Source of the DNA: Prostheceraeus crozeri
Lineage: Eukaryota > Platyhelminthes > Polycladida > Euryleptidae
Length of the DNA: 64,000 nucleotides
NCBI GenBank assembly: GCA_907163375.1
Contig: CAJQUW010003149.1
Coordinates: forward strand, 124,001-188,000
Direction of reading: 5' to 3'
The notes under the pieces were generated by a model. That model saw only the letters and a program-made list of their open reading frames with translations, was not told the DNA's origin and ran no database searches. Below are positions 9,771 to 22,000 of this stretch, piece after piece. The translations under genes were made by a program, and so were the position numbers. Each line of letters begins with the position of its first letter. The stretch's first letter is position 1.

Positions 9771-12209
9771 TCTGATGGAATTGTCAGCTACCTCACAGAT
9801 AATATGTAGAATATTCTAAATATATTCTCTGCCGGACTTTGAATTTGTCAAGCATGTGATAGTTAGAATACGCTGCATTCTCTCGATACTCTGTCAACTC
9901 CAACGTCTATTGTTGATTACGTAGTTAATGCTTGCGTGTAGAGACATTGTGTCATCATCAAATCAAAGCGATATTCACACCGACCTTCAAGTTGTGTGTG
10001 ACAGAGACAAGGCATTAATTTACTGCGAGCATTAGCTGTGAGATATAATCTGATAATTCTGAATATCAGTAAGATGCTTCATTGATTAGAGAGGCTCCAA
10101 ATCTTCTAATGTATGCTTGGAAGGTGATTATTACCTGAATACTACTGACCAGGGTTAAAAAGCGATGTTTTTGAATATAATGAATGCTTTTTATTCCAAC
10201 ATTTCTCATCGATGTATTAATTTAACTGACCTATAATGGAGCCGTCGACGCCACAGAAAATTTTCAGTCAGTATCTGTTTTTTAGGGAGACACGGCTTTT
10301 CAGAAAAGAAATAGGAGATGAATGAAATTGACTTGATATCATTTCAATACACATCATTTGATTTGAAGATCGACATAGTTCACACATGATAAAAGAGTAA
10401 TATACCTCAGGAGAGCAAACATGAAGAATTCTACTCGTCTGTGAAGTAATGCACAAACATTGAAGTTTGATGAACAATTACTTACAATGTATGTTGCTTC
10501 TTTTGCATAGTTGCATTGTGTTATTGTGTGCTTAATTATTGTCTTGTAGTTCGTGCGTAATAGCCTAGTTGTTTTACACACAACATATCTTAAACCGTAA
10601 GATCTGTAATAGACCGCCACCAGCTATGCTGAGAGGGTGCCGAAGGACTGAAGGGTTTCAATCCAAAATGATTTGTATAAAAACAAGATTACCTTTGAAT
10701 CCAGCTGTATTTTCAATAACTACAGATACGGGAGTTCAATTCATCTAATTATAATGGAAGATGATGTCCTTCAAATAGCCACCGTTTTCTTACTCACAAA
10801 GGGATGCTCTTTTCCCATCACACTCAGTGAAATGAAAGTTGTGAATTTTGACTTTCTTTTGTGATTGATGTTTAGTGTGTCACGCAATCAAATCGGGTCG
10901 AGTAGAGTTAATGTCCGCAGTAATGTTTTTTGCAAATTTTTTGCGATATAATTATGAAATGCCATACAGTTTATAACTTTATCCATTATTTACTCGTTCA
11001 AGGACTCGCAGCGGGTACGTCACAATCTAAAAACGAAAAATGGTTTGTAATTGCGGAATCTTACCTCACACTGGGCAATGCACCTGTAGGGGTAGAGTAC
11101 GAGTATATATTTTTGAAATCGATTCTTAATTTCATTGAAATATTGTGAAGATTACTTGCGCTACACTTTAATTCCTCTGTAATGTTGAGAGGTAAGTAGC
11201 GCATAAATCTTGAAATCTCCACAAACATGAGAAAATCGCAAGCAATTTTCAAAAATATAATGGACATTTAGTTTTTCAAAAATCTCTAATATAGCCTCTA
11301 TTCAATTTATATACGTTCTGTTCTAATTATTTCATATATACTGATGATCACGCCGTATACAAATATTTAGTAGTCATCAACTTTCAGGAATTAGGCCTGG
11401 TGACAAGCAAAATATGGAGATTGGCTTGTTAGATTGAATATTAAGACCACCTCATATAGAGAATAATCTTAATGATCATCAGCCGCACGGCTAAGCCAGG
11501 ATAAATAAACGAAGAGCAACATATTGTGGAGTCTTCAACTTGTTCAGCCATTTTAGATATTTTAAGGCTAGTTTGGGATATTCCGATCCGTACTAACATT
11601 CGTACTGGCCTTTGTAGGGCGAAATGCAGTGTCTACTGCTACCAAGGATCTCTCGTGCTTAAATTTCTCAAGTCTGAGGACATCTTTCTATACAGTATTA
11701 CATCATGATTGTCGATTTTTGGCACTGCAACAATGAAATCGGAGGTGCGTATTATACTAGCTAAAATTACAAAGCACATTAGTGTGAGTCATTGTCAGTG
11801 CAAAAGATAACTGATGCAGAGGGCGGCATAAAAAATGTGACTCAATTTTAAGGTATAGCATGACTTTCTAATTATCAAACAGAAATTAACAAATAATAAG
11901 GTCTCATTTTGAAGACAATACACATCTTTATTACCATAATTAACATTGCAATGACTACATTTGAGGATGGGAGTGTAATGTTAATGATACCGTGCATGCA
12001 ACGCAGAAGAACTCGAAAGCCAAGAAACTACCTACAGTAGATGAAAAGAATTATGACTGTGACTGTGACTACGACAGTGTCAATTATTTTAGTCATAACC
12101 TCTGTGTGCACACTGGAAAAGGGGGCAGTCCAACGCAAAACGAGTTTGGACTTGGAGAAAGAGTTGTTTTGGGTCTCATCAAATCTTTAGTACCAGAGTT
12201 GGAAAAGTC

Positions 12210-12260
12210 GGAATTGGAATTGGAATTGACGATATTCAAATCTACTGGAATTGGAATTGA
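12210..12260. repeat. Degenerate GGAATT repeat, block 1
   Basis: GGAATT units follow each other at 12210-12228, and GGAATTGGAATTG recurs at 12247-12259. The same motif returns at 13239-13350. Confidence 0.6.
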
Positions 12261-12949
12261 CCCTGATAAACCTCAATTCCACTTTTTCGATAGACCTGTT
12301 ATAAATCTATTTGTACAAAAATTGAAATATCGCAACGTCCAATCACAACAATTAACAATATTAATTTTTGAGACTCTATAGATGCGATACGCAGCGATAA
12401 AAGAAAAACTTTAAACTTACAGTCCACTTCTTAATGTTGAATTCACTTCAATTCGATCGGACTCATTTATACCACAATAATATCATAAATATCAGTGTCA
12501 CTTATACCGTCAATCTTCAATTGCGCTCGCTGATGTGTTGCAGTATACGCTGCTGTGTTGTTGTTATTTCTGTAGTTAAGTTACACCGCGAGAGCCCGGA
12601 GTTCTTCTAACAGCTGCTGAAGATGTCGCATGTGATGTTGTTGGTAGTTGTTGTTGTCAATTTCTCATCGTTTCTAATTTATACCAATTTTTGAGACTTA
12701 ACGATAAATCCTCTTTCTTTTGAAAATTGAAAGAGCTTCCTTTAATCTCTGCTCGTTAGCTTTCGACCCGACTTCATTTCGTTTTTATCACGGAATTATT
12801 AATCTCCCTTTTTAACATGGACCATTAATCAGTTTTCATGATATCAGATATCATTTTTATCGTCGTTTTCTCTGTCATCAACAATCACGTTATTCACACA
12901 TTGAATTTCTTTCTTCTATCAGTTTATTAATCGATTTATTTGCATCTCA

Positions 12950-12974
12950 TCTCTCTCTCTCTCTCTCTCTCTCT
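12950..12974. repeat. (CT)n microsatellite
   Basis: Uninterrupted CT dinucleotides with no associated element. Confidence 0.85.
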
Positions 12975-13238
12975 GCGTTTGATTCTTTGCTGACCGTTAA
13001 CTTTCTTTCATTTTTTCACGAGATATTGAATATCTCGTTTACGAAACGAAAATGGCGTAGGCTGATCGGTTACACATGTACATGTACACAAAAAATATGA
13101 ACATGAGAACGCACATAGGAACGACGCAGGGAACGGCACACAGGAACAACGAGGATTGGATAAGGGCACATGGGTTCGATTGAAGCGAACAAACGTTAGA
13201 TACTTTAGCATAATACACTATACGCGACATAAAATTAT

Positions 13239-13350
13239 CGGAATTGAATCCTATAATGGAATTGGAATTGAATTGAACTGTTTCGACTGGAATTGGAATT
13301 GCAGTTGAAATTAAAATTTCTGCTTTGGAATTGGAATTAAAAAATTTCAG
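13239..13350. repeat. Degenerate GGAATT repeat, block 2
   Basis: Interspersed GGAATT and GAATT units in the same orientation as the 12.2-kb block. The two blocks may be ends of one unidentified element of about 1.1 kb. Confidence 0.5.
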
Positions 13351-14653
13351 TGGAATTTTTCCAGCTCTGTTTAGAACACACAGGAACAAACATAACAACA
13401 CACAATTTTTTTTACCACACTTCGATTTGCAGGACTTTGTTGTCAAAAGACTTGACTTCGATAGGCACTATCAGGAAAATCCGCAGGGAAATTCCAATGG
13501 AGATGAAGAACCAAAGAAATCGAGAGGTAAATTCTGCTGTTTACCTTTTTACTGAGGACAGTATTTGCCTGTTTAGCTATAAATGCAAATCTAATGATAT
13601 CGTCAGCTTGCTTAGCTCGTTCTACCGCACTCATAACGATCATGATCACAATGAGAAGCCCGACATCGTCAGTGACTAGCCTACAACAAAACCAAAGGGG
13701 GAGTCGACAAAGCTGCTCAAATAGTGGGCAGTTGGGCTTTGTTCACGACAAAATTTAGAAGTCGTCGTTGGCACACTGTTGTTTTCTGCAATCTTTTAGA
13801 TTTAGCCGGTTTGAGCGGATTTGTCATGCATACGGAAATTGATCCCGCCTGAGAAAGAAAATCATCCCGAAGACGACTATATCTAAGAGCTTTGGGTGAA
13901 AGTTTGATCAAGCCATTCTGTGAATTGGCGAACATTCAGCGCTCTGTGACTATGCCTATTGCAATTTCAGACAGAAAACGTGCCAGATGCAGCTTGTGTC
14001 CATGGAAATGCGATCGCGAAACACATAAAGTGTGCAGTGTATGTCAGAAATTTGTTTTCAATGACCATTCAAGTACCCAAATATCATATGAACAATGTTT
14101 TACATCGAAGTTTGTACAAGTATCCTTTTAGTTTATTCTATGTCAAAGTTGAAAACACATGTACATGTACAGTTGAATGGATGAACAACTTGAAAGCTAC
14201 ACTGTTGCTGTTGTTTTGATATCAAATTGGCCAAGGAATGATGATGTTAACTTGTAAAATTCATCTCAGGGTGTTATACATACTAAAATCATCATAGATT
14301 ATATGGGTCCAAAGGGGTACTTATATTCCTCCCTCCGCATTTTCCAATGTTTCCAAATTCATCGAATTTCGTCAAACTTAGTCACACTGGATTTAGAATA
14401 GACTTGATCTGTCACTGAGGGATAGCACAACACCACTGCGAAGTCTTACTTGATCCTAGGGATGAAGGATTGGTACCTTGGATACTCAATTAGAATCAAG
14501 ATACATGTGGTGTGATCATGAACTTTGTGGGATTGTTGTGTACACTGCAGCTACAGTGAACGGCAAGCAAGTGCTGGGAATTTCTACAAGCCAGAGGAAA
14601 TTTACACACTCAACGCTTTTGCGACGGTGGGTAGACTGCACTTAGGAGCAAGA

Positions 14654-14722
14654 GAAGATCGCTGACGATGCAACACTCGAGGGTGTCAGTAACAAAAATG
14701 TAAGGGGGGTGAAGAATAGAAG
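14654..14722 (+). repeat. 70-bp dispersed repeat, copy 1
   Basis: The sequence from GAAGATCGCTGACGATGCA through AACAAAAATGT to GAATAGAAG recurs at 32053-32122 with a handful of mismatches. Family unknown. Confidence 0.7.
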
Positions 14723-17700
14723 TACCACCAAAAGTACCCATGATTTGCGTTTATGGTATATAAAGTTTTTTGGCATCAAAAGGTTAAACATTTTGGGAGA
14801 GAATTGAGTCTGTTATGCATTCGTATTGAATTATGGTCCTCACGCCCTCTGTCATATCATATGCATGACAGCATAATAGGCCCTATGTGCTTGTATATTC
14901 ATCTATTTGTGCAAATATGCTGCTGTGCAAGTATTTGACAAAATAACTGAATTTCACATCATCAAAAAGTACAATTATGTGGATATTGCATGCTTTGGAT
15001 GAACGGTAGATGAATTGGAAAATTTTAAATCTGCTGATGAAGGATGTGTATGGGAAAATTATGGAGCCGCATGAGAATTGTGACGATTCTTGAGTAAATC
15101 CATCAGACATCGTCATTCAGCTAAAGCGTGAATACAGTGGTAGTAGCCTATATTAAAGCTGAGTTTTGCTAATCGTCAAAATATAACATAGGCTTCATAA
15201 CCATTGCGAATAGCCGACGCATCAGGCTGCGAGATGCATTAGACTTTGCTTATTTGTGTATTCATCAAAAAGAACTTGGACTTTTGCGCCACATTTTCGA
15301 AAGCCGCTTCGACAGGAGCAAGTCCAATTAACTCTTCAGATAAAAGAACATTGATTAACAATCGTTAGGGATGAGACCGTTTCGCGAATGAAAAGTGTTT
15401 TGAACAGTGATGCCTGCTCGTTCTTGGCTCCTAGGATTTTTGACTCTTGAAGATAAGCATGCGCTGAATTTTCTTTAACGGAAAGTTATATTTAGTTATC
15501 CCATGTCGAATGTCAGAAGAGTGATACTCATGATCTTCATGAAATTCAACAAATAATTATCAGAACTTCAGTCCCTGTCAGCAGAGAGCTGCGAACTAGA
15601 CAGATTTTAATGACCGATTGAGGCCCGTCGACACATCACTTCCGTGGATTGAGTGCCTAGGAGTTATGGGGAAAAAGCAGAAATTCTCAATGAAATCCGG
15701 CCCTATATGATGAACTGAGAGTGTCAAAGTGGCCGATCATGCCTAGAAGAAATACAAAGATGCTGCGGAGTCGTTGCAGAAATTGATGGTCTTTTCAAAC
15801 TGCCCTTTCCTTGCAATTTTTCAATTTGCAAATCAAAATTGTCTTTAGATAATCAGCATTCCTGCAATATGTTAAACAAATTAGTCTAATGATCAATATT
15901 TCACGAATGTTCGGGAAGAGCTAAATTCTCTTAAACATGCATCCATCCATCTTTTTATGTGATAAATAATGCATTATTTCTATTAGTTACATTATACAGC
16001 TAGCAAAACATTATTACTATACAAAAGGAACATCTTCCTTTTCATATCTCTGACAATCCGATTATGTAAAATTCTGTTTTCCGCTAAATGGCAAGGCGTA
16101 AATATTCCGTTAATTTCCCAATCGAGCTTTATGGACACTTGGCTGCATGTCATTTGCATGCTACGTAGAAGAAAAAGCTAAGTCACAGTGAAATGCAGAG
16201 CTTTTTTTCAAATGCTTGGTAGGCCTCTTAGTATACAATAATTTATTTAATTAATTATTAACCGATTCACTATGCAGTTGGATATGTCTACCTTATGTAG
16301 ACCTAGTCCGGAATTCCTAGAGTTAAGTAGGCCCATTCGTAAAATTTTTCACAAATTAGAGATTTTAAGTGTTATTTCCGACTGATAACTTCGTCATTCA
16401 ATAATTGAACAAATTTATCATTGAAAGGGAATTCAGGCCGTCATTATCACTGAAGATGCACTAAGAGATCATGAAATGATTGCAGATTAGCGATATGCAT
16501 AGTGAACACAATAAGTTGACGGAATTACGAATTGTAAGGTAGAAAAGTGCCTCGAAAAAATGACCATCAATAAAATATTCGTTTTAATTTCTGATTATGT
16601 GGACAACATCTTCGGAGACTATGACTGGGACGTCATAAAACGTTCCATAAACCGAAGAATCCGTGATTTGGAGAAAAAGTCGGCATAACTTTAGTCTTGC
16701 TAACTGACAGTGTTTCCCTTCTTTTTGAATTGAAATAAGACAACAACTTCAAAAAAAGTTTGTCAATATAATCTTCGAATCAGTCGTTATGGTGTAATTG
16801 TCTTGGTGTTTTACGAGAATACTTCTGATATCACTGGACATGTAGCTTAAATAGACCAACATTAAAAAGTTCAAGGATGAGCGATAATTTTTTCAGAGCG
16901 AAAAATCTATGTATTCTAAGATTCCGGAAGAGTCCCAATTAGACAATATTGTTAAATTCTCAGAAGAATCTAGCAGCATCTTACGAAGATCGCGCATTTT
17001 CTGTCAGATTTTGCTGTATCTTCTACAATCTTACAAAGATTCTGACAGAATCTTTCAAAGATATTCAAAAATTAAGTACGAATTGACGCATAGTGTTTTC
17101 TGATGGGCTATGAAATCTACAAAAATTCATATTTGCTCCATTTATATAGAGATAAAATGCCTCTTTTCGGAAAGTATGCTTGCTGGTTATATAAGCGTCC
17201 AGGAATTTTCGTCCATTTATGCAGCGTTAACAACGACAAGATTTTTCACTTTCGGAGTCATTTCGATGCTGCTTGAACAGAATCTCAATTTACGTTGCAC
17301 ACTGACATGAAGGCTTAGATGTCACCAGTGATTCTTAAAGAAAAGATTATTTCATGAACTATGAAGGGACCTTCGTGGTAACAATACGTGGCCTACTTTT
17401 TGCTACTTTCCGCACTGAAGAGAGGAACCTTTCGCTTTCATACTGCTTATTTTCCGTCTTCGAAATATTCACTAAGTCTCATGCGTTGCTTTCTCTCATG
17501 TCGTATGTACTGTGTGTTTAGTGGTCGATCGACCCCTTCATGATTTAATCGAGCTGCACGACTATATACGCAGTGCCAAAGTTGCATTATCATAAATACG
17601 ATGTATCATATAACGCCGAGTGACTATTTTATTATGCAGTACATACTTTGCACATATGTAGGTCTTGCAACCTTGCTTCTTTTTCAGAATAGAAATAAAA

Positions 17701-18535
17701 ACGATGATTGCGAAAATCAGATATGTCATCTATTTTGTTCGTAGAACAGCATCATGTTCTTGCTGATGATCTCAGCATCAACGTTTGTACAGAAAAGTTG
17801 AAGAACACACAAAAAGATGTGTCTGAGAGGCACTGAAAAGATATAGACGGTGCTGTTGATACTGCAGTAAGTGAAAGTAGCTCTCTGGGATCAGGGGTCG
17901 GAAAAGTAGGGTGCAAACTTCGGTAAAATGTTTATGAAAGACATCGTTGATTCCACAGTCATGCACAAGAAATCTGAATGAGAAGAATTTAGTTCATTGG
18001 GAAAATCAATGAGTTATTTAGTAAGTAAAAAAGACTTGTATTCAATTTTTGCTTTGAATCTCATGACAGAGCCGATGAACCAAATTCTTATAAATTACAA
18101 TGATTTTTGTTTCAAAAACTACGGCGATAAATACTCGAACAATAAAAAAGACGATGAGTAATAATTGATAATTCTGCTCTTTACACTTTCATTTCTCAGG
18201 TTAAACAAACCGTAGATTGAATTTAATTGATTCGCAAGGGTCTAAAGAAAACTGAGCCGCAGACGAGACTGCGGCTGACTTTGAATAAATTACTTATAAC
18301 CATGGAAGAAACAAATAATAACTTCTTGTATTATGTAATAGTATATGTAATGTCTTCGTCATTACTATCTATTCGTATCAGTAGTATGCATAAATTGTAT
18401 ATTCTTCCCATGGTTAGTTATTGCTTGACTTACACATCGTCTTCAACATCGTGTTACAGATCAGTTGAAATTTGAATAACTTTTCCATAGCAAAAGTCAA
18501 CCGGACACGGCAACCAATGGTAAAAATCACACAAA

Positions 18536-19073
18536 TTAGTCATCAGCATTTCGAGAAGCCATTTCAACAATCTCCTCTGATAAATCGTCATTCATGTCAG
18601 TGTTGCCAGGACGTAGGCTTACATCACACAGGGTTCCATTCTCCACCAACATATCTCGGAGCTGCTGTCCTCCCACATCAGTGATCTCATTGCCTTCGAG
18701 GTCCAAGGACACCAGAGAAGTGTTTCCAGACAAGCGTGAGATCAAGGCTGACAAATGATCATCACGAAGGCTGCAATAGTCTACAGAAAGAGTCCGAAGG
18801 CACCGGTTTGAGCCGAGAGCATCTCCGACCTGCCGCCAGCCGTCCAGACCAATCTTCCGATTTCCGGTGAGCTCCAGGCTTTCCAGAGGGATATTCTGCG
18901 CCAACAATTGGCAGACGACGTAAGCGCCTTGATTGGTCATTTCGGAATCTCCGAGATCGAGGGAACGAAGTGGATTGGTCAGGATACCAGCATCTTTAGC
19001 ACGATTGTTTCTATTGATTATTGCGGTGACGATTTCGTTGATTCCATCATCCAATAGAGGATTCCCGTGAAGT
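18536..19073 (-). CDS. Terminal exon: LRR repeats and stop (residues 1226-1404)
   Basis: After the acceptor TTTCCAG the exon reads [18 protein letters not shown] and then regular repeats of about 28 residues: [55 protein letters not shown] and [19 protein letters not shown]. The LxxLxLxxNxIxDxGxxxL pattern marks ribonuclease-inhibitor/tropomodulin-like LRRs. The C-terminus is acidic ([14 protein letters not shown]) and the stop is at 18536. The preceding exon ends in a phase-2 codon completed by the first base here, restoring the Leu of the repeat. Confidence 0.9.
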
Positions 19074-22000
19074 CTGGAAAGGAAATTGCAGTGGAATTGA
19101 ATTACACGTACTGTAATTGCAAATGCCATCAAATCGCGCCACCCTCTAGTAGAACGATATGTACTTTCATGTCTGCTGTGCAGTGCTTCATCTTGTTCAG
19201 CTATTCTAAATATTTTGAGCCAGCTTCTGAAACTATACTGACAAGCCGGTGTGGGACGAAATACCGTTTTTGTGGCTGTACAAAATCATGTGAAAATGGG
19301 ATTTCCCATGGAAATTCTCATTAGAATCCCATGGAAATGGGACGAAGAAATCTGCTCCCACGGCAAGCCTGTTGATAATTACATCTACCAGGTATAAAAT
19401 ATTAGTCTCCAACGATGAATCGTAGACATTAAACTCCATTTACATTAGCAAAATAAAATTTAGTATTATCTTAAGCTTATGTAGGTCTACTGCAATACAT
19501 GAATGACTAAATGTAAAAAAATATGAGATAGGCCTAGCTGTATTTAGTAAGGCGACTTGCGAAATAACAGTTTAAAAAAATAGTTTACAAATAAATGACC
19601 TAATCTTGCAATTTTTTACTTGTTGATAAGGAGAAAGCTGGAAAATAAACTGCTACGTTTAATGTCTGTTTTCCTGTGGTTGCGATACTTGTTAGGTGAA
19701 GCCAGGGATCGCAATTCACCCAAGAAAAAAACGGAAAACGGGTTTGAATGCATAAGTTTGAAATATTTACATTACACTAATTTCGTAAGAAAAACGGAAA
19801 GTTCTTCATCCCAATGACTATTTTCTTCATGATTAGATTTGGACTCAGTCAAGGTAGTACTCGATACAATAGACATAATGTTAACAGTCATGTAAGGTAG
19901 GAAATGATCTTGACGTTATATATTTCAAGCAATCAAGAATAAAGCTGACATTAATAAAGAGCAGTCGTGGATGATTGTTCTTACTCCCACAGATGTGCAA
20001 TAACTGAATATACTTACAAGATCAGCTCTAGTCGAGTCCATCGCACCAGTCTTTCAGCAATCAATGCAGCGCCTTTCGGTCCAATATGGTTGCAGTTGAG
20101 ATTCAGGAGCTGGAAGTTATGAACTCTGTGTCACTGATTCAATTAAGATTATGTTTGGAAAGGACCAAGAAATTACAATTTAGACAGCACAAAATGTAAC
20201 TGAACTAGATATTTTGCTGATTGAGATGCAATCAAAACAGGAAAATATGAGGAAATATACACGCTAGAGCCACAGAAATCTGATTTTTATGGACGCCTTG
20301 GCTGCTTCTTCCCCCTTTGTGAGTGCCCTGATTGCAACATTGGTTTTCTGAATAGCTACAAATTCTGATGAATTATTTAGATTGGAGGATGACCCTATCA
20401 CCGATTGCTGTGGCAGCATGAAGAAAACCAGATTTCCAAGCGCTTTCATGCAGTACGCGCACCGTATCATCTTCAGAGAGTGAGAGAGTGAAATTGTCTG
20501 ACCTGCAAACCGAGTCACAGTAACGAGCACAAATCAAGCATATACAGACCGTTTCAAAAGTAATTGCACAAAAAAGCTAGGCCATTTTCAAATTAAATTT
20601 TCGTGTTGAAGTCCTGGATCAATTTTGATAAACGATATACAGTATGAAACCTTATGTTCCATAGATTGTTTTGACATATATTTCGTTTTCATGTGTGGTC
20701 AGCTGTGGTCAATAGGTCTTATGAAAAAAATTGAGCGTTTTCTTTGATACAGGATTTCAACATGAAAACGATAGAATTTTTTATGAAAGTTGGTAGAAAG
20801 CATGAACTATCAGTCAGCTTCATCATGATACACGGTTTTTAGGATTTGCTGAATGTACAAAAAGATACAATACTAATAAGTTCTACCAAAAAAATGTTGC
20901 TAAAAAATCTCACAAAATTTTCTCATTGATGAAGATGTTCAATTTCAATAACCTCTGTATCATGTGAAAGGTTATGTTAAGCACTTTAATTTGGTAAAGC
21001 GTTTAGCTTATGTCTGGTCAGCTGTGGTCAGCAGAGTTAAAAGTATGAATGTTTGGTCACTTCGTTCACCGACACCTACAGACAAAACTATGCAATACAG
21101 AACATTGAGATTATCACCATTGGATCAGGCTCGTGTTAAGCTTTCAGATGATATATTGTTTTTCGAATTCGGACATCAATTTGTGCAATTTCATTCAATT
21201 TACACTTTTATCTAATTTTTCGCCACTTTCTCGTTAATAATGTTCAACAACGGTCAACTGTACACAACTTAACAACTTCTGTTGTATTAGCGCCGGTGCT
21301 TTCGAGTTTGGGTTTAAAATAATGCTGGTGTTATCAGCTCCAAGAATATGTAAGTTTTATCAAAATCGGCCCATTCGTTCACTGACAAACTTCAAATTTG
21401 TATCATTCCCATAATCAGCCATTGCGTGAGTCATCATTTCCCTCACTTGAGATCAGAAGAAATTCGAATCTCGGATCAGACAAGGGTTTGTCTCGTCTCT
21501 GCACCTGTTCACACTCACAGCAAACAATAGCATTTCCTTCACGCCGTAGGAATGCTGACGCTTGCGTTGCGTCCGATAAATGGAGCAGCTCATCAATGAT
21601 GAAAAGGAGAATGAGAGACACGTGGGCCAACATGATATTGATATCTGAAATAGCATCGTGAAAGTAACAAAGCAGATAATCACTAATTACTTCATTTAAT
21701 TAGGCAAACCACACCACTGTTTCCTGAACCAAGTGGCTCAGCTGACCACGTACATAAATTTATTGATCGATTATCAGCATGCGATTAAATTTGATGAGAA
21801 TATACAAAAGATAGAAGATTTTTTTGTGCTGTGTGACGATTTATGAAACGGTCTGTATGTGCATTGGACAGCCATCAGATGATCAAATTACATTATTCAC
21901 ATCAACGTCACTACTGTAAAAATATTGAAAAGTAGAAGTGAAAGAAAGGTAATTATCTACAAAGTCACGAAAAACTTAAGAACAAAGGAAAATTACATAA

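Larger units (their letters stand above)
9771..18535. other. Intergenic DNA, no gene recognised
   Basis: Nearly 9 kb of AT-rich sequence lies between two genes transcribed in the same direction. Only short random reading frames occur. It holds a degenerate GGAATT-type repeat (12210-12260 and 13239-13350), a CT microsatellite (12950-12974) and a 70-bp dispersed repeat (14654-14722). At about 14315-14400 there is a faint match to the end of the foldback elements (GGGGTACTTAT followed by a CCTCCC run). Promoter elements for the LRR gene should lie just above 9770, but I cannot identify them. Confidence 0.5.

Noticed and set aside
16900-17070. AGATTCT/AGAATCT-rich stretch suggesting a regulatory palindrome array
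   Set aside because: Irregular spacing and imperfect units. Indistinguishable from AT-rich background by eye.
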